Of a DNA stretch of 10,046 nt, positions 6,493 through 10,046 are shown piece by piece. The DNA is from Bacteroidetes bacterium UBA4408. GTDB lineage: Bacteria > Bacteroidota > Bacteroidia > UBA4408. The stretch spans positions 1 to 10,046 of the forward strand of contig DGQS01000193.1 of NCBI GenBank assembly GCA_002389785.1, in the 5' to 3' direction. The notes beneath the pieces were generated by a model. It was not told the DNA's origin. It worked only from the letters and a program-made list of their open reading frames with translations, and searched no databases. Within the stretch, counting starts at the first letter, position 1; every line of letters begins with the position of its first letter. The translations under genes and the position numbers were made by a program.

Positions 6493-8355
6493 ATGAACAT
6501 ACTTGGAATATCTTGTTTTTACCACGATTCAGCCGCAGCATTGCTGGTAGATGGAAAAATTATCGCAGCTGCACAGGAGGAACGATTTACGCGAATTAAG
6601 CACGATCCGGCTTTTCCTAGAAATGCTGTTACTTATTGTTTGGAAGAAAGCGGTTTAACTATCGACAAACTGGATGCTATCGTTTTTTACGATAAACCCT
6701 TACTTAAATTTGAACGTTTGCTCGAAACTTATTATGCTTTTTCACCCAAAGGTTTGGTTTCTTTTTTAAGAGCAATTCCTGTTTGGTTAAAGGAAAAAAT
6801 GTTTTTAAAAAAACTCATTTACGATGAACTTAAACTTATTCAAGCATACGATAAAAAGAAGGTTAAATTACTCTTTCCCGAACACCATCTTTCTCATGCT
6901 GCCAGTGCTTATTATGCCTCTCCATTTGACGATGCTGCCATTCTAACCCTTGATGGTGTGGGAGAATGGGCAACTGCATCCATCTGCAAAGGCGAGAAAA
7001 ATAAAATTACCTTACTCAAAGAATTAAAATTCCCACACTCGTTGGGACTACTTTATTCTGCATTTACCTATTACCTTGGCTTTAAAGTAAATTCAGGAGA
7101 GTATAAATTAATGGGTTTAGCGCCTTACGGAAATCCTGATTCACCGGATATCGAAACTTATAAAAACACAATTCGCACCAAACTCATTCAAATTTTTCCG
7201 GATGGTTCCATTTTTTTAAATCAGGACTATTTTAATTATGCCACAGGTTTGCGCATGACCAACGATAAGAAATGGGAAGAGCTTTTTGGTTTTCCGGTGC
7301 GCAGTGCCGAATCTGAATTAGCACAACATCATTGTAACCTGGGTTTGGCCATACAACAAGTAACCGAAGAAATTGTGTTGCTTATGGCCAAGGAAGCTAA
7401 ACGGCTCACAGGAAGCAACAACATCTGTTTGGCGGGTGGCGTGGCATTAAATTGTGTGGCAAATGGAAAACTTCAAAATGTTGAAATTTTTTCAAACCTA
7501 TTTATCCAACCGGCTGCAGGTGATGCGGGTGGCGCATTAGGTGCAGCATATACTGCGCACTATATTTATTTTGATAAACCTCGAGAAACAACTACCCAAG
7601 CCGATGAAATGAAAGGTGCTTACTTGGGTCCTGAATACGCTGATCACGACACACGAAAAATGGCCAAAAAGTATGTTGCCAATTTCGAAGAGTTTAGTTC
7701 ATTTTCGGCATTGGCTGCAAAAACTGCAGCTTTGCTTGCTGATGGAAATGTGATTGGCTGGTTTCAAGGCCGCATGGAATTTGGACCACGTGCATTAGGA
7801 AACAGAAGTATCATAGGCGATGCTCGAAATCCTGAAATGCAAAAGAAATTAAATCTTAAAATAAAATACCGAGAAGGATTCAGACCCTTTGCCCCATCCG
7901 TTTTAGCTGAAGATGCAAAGAATTATTTTCAGCTAAAGGGCACTTCCCCATATATGTTGCTTGTACAAGACGTAAATCAAGATAGAAGAAAAGTAGTTCC
8001 TGAAAACTATGCTTCCTTATCGCTGAAAGAAAAACTATACTACTTGCGTAGTGATCTGCCTTCGATTACACATATTGATTATTCGGCGCGAATACAAACC
8101 GTTCATAAAGAAACAAATGCTCGTTACTATGAATTAATAGAAGCATTTAAAAAACTTACCGGCTACAGTGTAATTGTGAATACCAGTTTTAATGTGCGAG
8201 GCGAACCAATTGTTTGCACTCCCGAAGACGCCTATAAATGCCTCATGCGTACCGAAATGGATTATTTAGTAATTGGCAATATATTGTTTGATAAAAAAAA
8301 CCAACCCGAGTGGACCGAAAAGGACAGCTGGAAAGAGGAATTTAAATTGGATTAA
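6493..8355 (+). CDS. O-carbamoyltransferase, NodU/CmcH/SxtI family (620 aa)
   Basis: The enzyme is expected to transfer a carbamoyl group from carbamoyl phosphate, through carbamoyl-adenylate made with ATP, to a hydroxyl on a cytoplasmic substrate, here probably a sugar. The length is typical for the family. The N-terminal Kae1/ASKHA-like part opens with MNILGISCFYHDSAAALL (1-18), which fixes the start. It contains the metal-binding HxxxH in HHLSHA (H131, H135), LTLDGVGEWATAS (151-163), GLAPYG (208-213), CLAGGVALNC (312-321) and GDAGGALGAAY (343-353). The C-terminal YrdC-like carbamoyltransferase part has GRMEFGPRALGNRS (426-439), FRPFAPSV (463-470) and NTSFNVRGEPIV (563-574). All recognisable key motifs are present, so it should be active. 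Its position within a glycan operon and before DUF5989 and SxtJ genes suggests carbamoylation of a surface polysaccharide or lipid-linked sugar. The substrate is inferred. Confidence 0.93.
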   Translation: MNILGISCFYHDSAAALLVDGKIIAAAQEERFTRIKHDPAFPRNAVTYCLEESGLTIDKLDAIVFYDKPLLKFERLLETYYAFSPKGLVSFLRAIPVWLKEKMFLKKLIYDELKLIQAYDKKKVKLLFPEHHLSHAASAYYASPFDDAAILTLDGVGEWATASICKGEKNKITLLKELKFPHSLGLLYSAFTYYLGFKVNSGEYKLMGLAPYGNPDSPDIETYKNTIRTKLIQIFPDGSIFLNQDYFNYATGLRMTNDKKWEELFGFPVRSAESELAQHHCNLGLAIQQVTEEIVLLMAKEAKRLTGSNNICLAGGVALNCVANGKLQNVEIFSNLFIQPAAGDAGGALGAAYTAHYIYFDKPRETTTQADEMKGAYLGPEYADHDTRKMAKKYVANFEEFSSFSALAAKTAALLADGNVIGWFQGRMEFGPRALGNRSIIGDARNPEMQKKLNLKIKYREGFRPFAPSVLAEDAKNYFQLKGTSPYMLLVQDVNQDRRKVVPENYASLSLKEKLYYLRSDLPSITHIDYSARIQTVHKETNARYYELIEAFKKLTGYSVIVNTSFNVRGEPIVCTPEDAYKCLMRTEMDYLVIGNILFDKKNQPEWTEKDSWKEEFKLD

Positions 8356-8396
8356 GTGTAAAATTTTGAAAACAAAAAATCAGGAAGCCTAAAAAA

Positions 8397-9563
8397 ATGA
8401 AGAAATTTTTTGCCAGTCTCAATTGGAAATACATCGCATTTATTACTGTATTTTTAATTATTTGCCTCGAACTTTTTGGCAGAGTGTATCTATCATTTGT
8501 TCTAAAAAAATCAAGTAAACCAAAGTTTCAATTTGATTCATACCGCATTTATTCTCACATTCCGAATTTTAAAGAAGGCGATGGTAAGAAAGATTGGATA
8601 CTTATAAATGGTCAAGGTTTCAGAAGAAGCACAGAGGTTAGCAAAGTAAAACCGGCTGGTACATTTAGAGTGTTTTTTATGGGTGGCTCGGCTGCACACG
8701 GCATTAGCTCTGCACCACCCTATCCTTTGGTGCATATTTACATGAACGAGACTGTAGATTATTATCTCGAACAAAAACTGAAAGCCTTGCATCCCGGTAA
8801 AAAAATTGAAGTAATAAATGCTGCAGTTACCGGTTATCAGGTATTTCAACATACTGCTTATTTACTTAGCGAATTGCTCAATTATTCACCCGACTTGGTT
8901 GTGTTTATGGATGGTGCAAACGATCATTATTTTACCAATCCCGAATTCGATTACATGGGAAGCAATCGGTATCAGTTTTGGAAACCCCGATTGCAACAAC
9001 CCAGTATTGGTGGTTGGTTTACTTATGGCTGGCTGTGGCTTAGCAAATACAGCGGTTTTGCAAGAGGTGTTTATTCCTGGATGCTCAACAACGATGCAAG
9101 TTCCTACGATAAATTAAGCATACGCTCGGGCAAAGATTTTACCAGTGATGCAGAACTAATTGCTGCGCATAAAAAAACTGCTCAACAAGATTTTTTAAGA
9201 GCGATTGAAGCCAATCTGCTAATTTTAAAAGCTAACGGAGTTGAATCCATTGTTAGCTTACAGCCTATGCTTGTTTTACGAAATAAAACAAATTTGTCGT
9301 CTGCCGAAAAAGCCTTTTTACATACGGATGAAGCGATTCAAAAATTATATCCTCAAGTACTTGCTTATTTGAAAACTCTCAGCAACAAATACCAAGTTCC
9401 CTTTGTGGATTTAAATCCGGCGTTCAATACTCCTGCATTGAGTCAAAAGCAATTGCTGATTGATTATTGCCATTTATCGCCACTTGGAGGCGAAACTGTT
9501 GCTAATGCGCTACTTCCAAGTGTAGATAGTATATTTGTAAAATCGAAACTTAACCTTAATTAA
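8397..9563 (+). CDS. Membrane-anchored SGNH hydrolase-like protein (388 aa)
   Basis: A basic N-terminus (MKKFFASLNWK) and one hydrophobic segment at about 12-35 predict an inner-membrane anchor with the catalytic domain in the periplasm. The SGNH blocks are in order: block I FMGGSAAHG (94-102) with Ser98 as likely nucleophile, block II NAAVTGYQ (141-148) with Gly146, block III DGANDHY (172-178) with Asn175, and block V DYCHLSPLG (356-364) with the Asp356/His359 pair. Catalytic machinery therefore looks complete. Members act as esterases or as acyl (often O-acetyl) transferases on glycans and lipids, and the sequence alone does not decide which. An aromatic-rich insertion (about 182-230) lies between blocks III and V. 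It follows the carbamoyltransferase by 41 bases and is followed after 3 bases by the DUF5989 gene. Processing of the same carbamoylated glycan is a reasonable inference. Confidence 0.82.
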   Translation: MKKFFASLNWKYIAFITVFLIICLELFGRVYLSFVLKKSSKPKFQFDSYRIYSHIPNFKEGDGKKDWILINGQGFRRSTEVSKVKPAGTFRVFFMGGSAAHGISSAPPYPLVHIYMNETVDYYLEQKLKALHPGKKIEVINAAVTGYQVFQHTAYLLSELLNYSPDLVVFMDGANDHYFTNPEFDYMGSNRYQFWKPRLQQPSIGGWFTYGWLWLSKYSGFARGVYSWMLNNDASSYDKLSIRSGKDFTSDAELIAAHKKTAQQDFLRAIEANLLILKANGVESIVSLQPMLVLRNKTNLSSAEKAFLHTDEAIQKLYPQVLAYLKTLSNKYQVPFVDLNPAFNTPALSQKQLLIDYCHLSPLGGETVANALLPSVDSIFVKSKLNLN

Positions 9564-9566
9564 CTC

Positions 9567-9716
9567 ATGGACTTTTTAAAAGACATCTGGAATTTTTTGA
9601 AAAACAGAAAAAAATGGTGGCTTGCACCGGTAATTATTGTACTTCTGCTCTTGGGAGTGATCATAGTTTTGGGTGGAGCATCAGCCATAGCGCCATTTAT
9701 TTATACCTTATTTTAA
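9567..9716 (+). CDS. DUF5989-type small membrane protein, possibly SxtK-like (49 aa)
   Basis: This 49-residue protein starts with an amphipathic segment, MDFLKDIWNFLKNRKKWWLA (1-20), rich in Lys and Trp. One transmembrane helix follows (about 21-37, PVIIVLLLLGVIIVLGG), then a short tail, ASAIAPFIYTLF. The F-W-F-RKKWWL-P pattern and the SAIAPFIYTLF ending are those I recognise from DUF5989 proteins, which commonly sit beside carbamoyltransferase and SxtJ genes. A similar small protein (SxtK) accompanies SxtI and SxtJ in saxitoxin clusters; equivalence to SxtK is my inference. Biochemical function is unknown. It may organise or anchor the carbamoyltransferase at the membrane. It begins 3 bases after the SGNH stop and ends 4 bases before the SxtJ start, so translation is probably coupled. 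Confidence 0.8.
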   Translation: MDFLKDIWNFLKNRKKWWLAPVIIVLLLLGVIIVLGGASAIAPFIYTLF

Positions 9717-9720
9717 GCCG

Positions 9721-10046
9721 ATGAACCGCGAAAAAAAACTGGAAACCATCTTGGGAATGTGCTTTGGATTTTTAATCCTGCATCTAATTTTTCACGTGAA
9801 GGCACTTTTAACTTTATCTGTTTTACTTGCGGCTATTGGTTTGTTTTCGACCTATTTAACCACTATAGTTACCCGCCTTTGGCTGAAACTTGCTGAATTA
9901 ATGGGTGCAGTTATGGGTAAAGTTTTAATGGGAGCAGTGTTCTTCCTGTTTCTAACACCGCTTGCATTTATCATGAGGTTATTTGGAAAAAGTTCCGTAA
10001 AACTAAAGCCGGGTAAGTCACAAAGTTTTTTTGATGAGCGAAATCA
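9721..10046 (+). CDS. SxtJ-family membrane protein (partial, 108 residues in window)
   Basis: The frame opens with MNREKKLETILGMCFGFLIL and runs off the window end after 108 codons, so the C-terminus is missing. Hydrophobic segments lie at about 11-25, 28-50 and 66-86, followed by a basic loop (MRLFGKSSVKLKPGKS) and SFFDERN. The succession of a helical hairpin, the LTPLAFIMRLFGK block and a hydrophilic S-x-x-x-x-R tail matches SxtJ-family proteins of roughly 130 residues, so only some 20 residues should be lacking. Function is unknown in the family; genes of this type recur next to O-carbamoyltransferases. It starts 4 bases after the DUF5989 stop in what is clearly the same operon. Confidence 0.78.
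   Translation, partial: MNREKKLETILGMCFGFLILHLIFHVKALLTLSVLLAAIGLFSTYLTTIVTRLWLKLAELMGAVMGKVLMGAVFFLFLTPLAFIMRLFGKSSVKLKPGKSQSFFDERN

Noticed and set aside
6270-6599. A 109-codon plus-strand frame bridging the membrane protein and the carbamoyltransferase
   Set aside because: It overlaps the ends of two well-supported genes in another frame and its product is low-complexity and unrecognisable.
6493-8355. Reading the carbamoyltransferase as TsaD/Kae1 or HypF
   Set aside because: The full-length order of HHLSHA, GGVALN, GPRALGNRS and NTSFN motifs at 620 residues fits the NodU/CmcH/SxtI O-carbamoyltransferases; no HypF acylphosphatase or zinc-finger region is present.
8356-8396. Possible internal promoter (AAATTTTG) before the SGNH gene
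   Set aside because: One mismatch to the -7 consensus in a 41-base A/T-rich gap with no -33 element; operon read-through explains expression.
8538-9117. Open frames on both strands (8538-8852 minus, 8818-9117 plus)
   Set aside because: Shadows of the SGNH gene, which shows all its family motifs through this stretch.
6493-10046. A saxitoxin-type biosynthetic cluster
   Set aside because: Only the sxtI/J(/K)-like part is present; the neighbours are glycosyltransferases and polymerase-like genes, with no polyketide synthase-like or amidinotransferase genes.

Overview
The window looks like a chromosomal segment of a Bacteroidota bacterium. The DNA is AT-rich, most starts lack a Shine-Dalgarno sequence, and the intergenic regions carry TAnnTTTG-type -7 boxes typical of that phylum. 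The proteins also fit: a SurA_N/PpiD-like folding factor, a Tyr/Lys-rich helical-repeat protein and Bacteroidota-style surface-glycan genes. No rRNA, tRNA, CRISPR array, insertion sequence or phage gene was seen.

Layout. (1) 1-1051, minus strand: N-terminal half of a membrane-anchored PpiD/SurA-like peptidyl-prolyl isomerase, cut by the window edge just before its expected parvulin domain. (2) 1052-1264: divergent control region with one promoter candidate per direction. (3) 1265-2650, plus strand: helical, TPR-like protein of unknown function. (4) 2662-5016, minus strand: two GT4-type glycosyltransferases in one operon, tail-to-tail with gene 3. (5) About 4974-5045: a compact divergent control region where two consensus -7 boxes lie 4 bp apart, which puts the apparent ATG of the upstream glycosyltransferase in doubt. 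(6) 5033 to the window end, plus strand: a tightly packed operon. It holds a polytopic Wzy/EpsG-like membrane protein, a 21-codon hydrophobic ORF with a strong Shine-Dalgarno, a NodU/CmcH/SxtI-type O-carbamoyltransferase, a membrane-anchored SGNH hydrolase-like protein, a 49-residue DUF5989-type membrane protein and a SxtJ-family membrane protein cut by the window end. The last two small genes are too short or too truncated to stand out as ORFs.

The glycosyltransferases, the polymerase-like membrane protein, the carbamoyltransferase and the SGNH protein suggest a surface polysaccharide or glycolipid locus: sugars are added at the cytoplasmic face, the product is handled in the inner membrane, and it is decorated by carbamoylation and by a periplasmic esterase or acyltransferase. 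The most interesting part is the carbamoyltransferase - SGNH - DUF5989 - SxtJ module. It resembles the sxtI-sxtJ-sxtK gene set of cyanobacterial saxitoxin clusters, whose two small membrane proteins have no assigned function. Here the setting is glycan synthesis rather than an alkaloid pathway.
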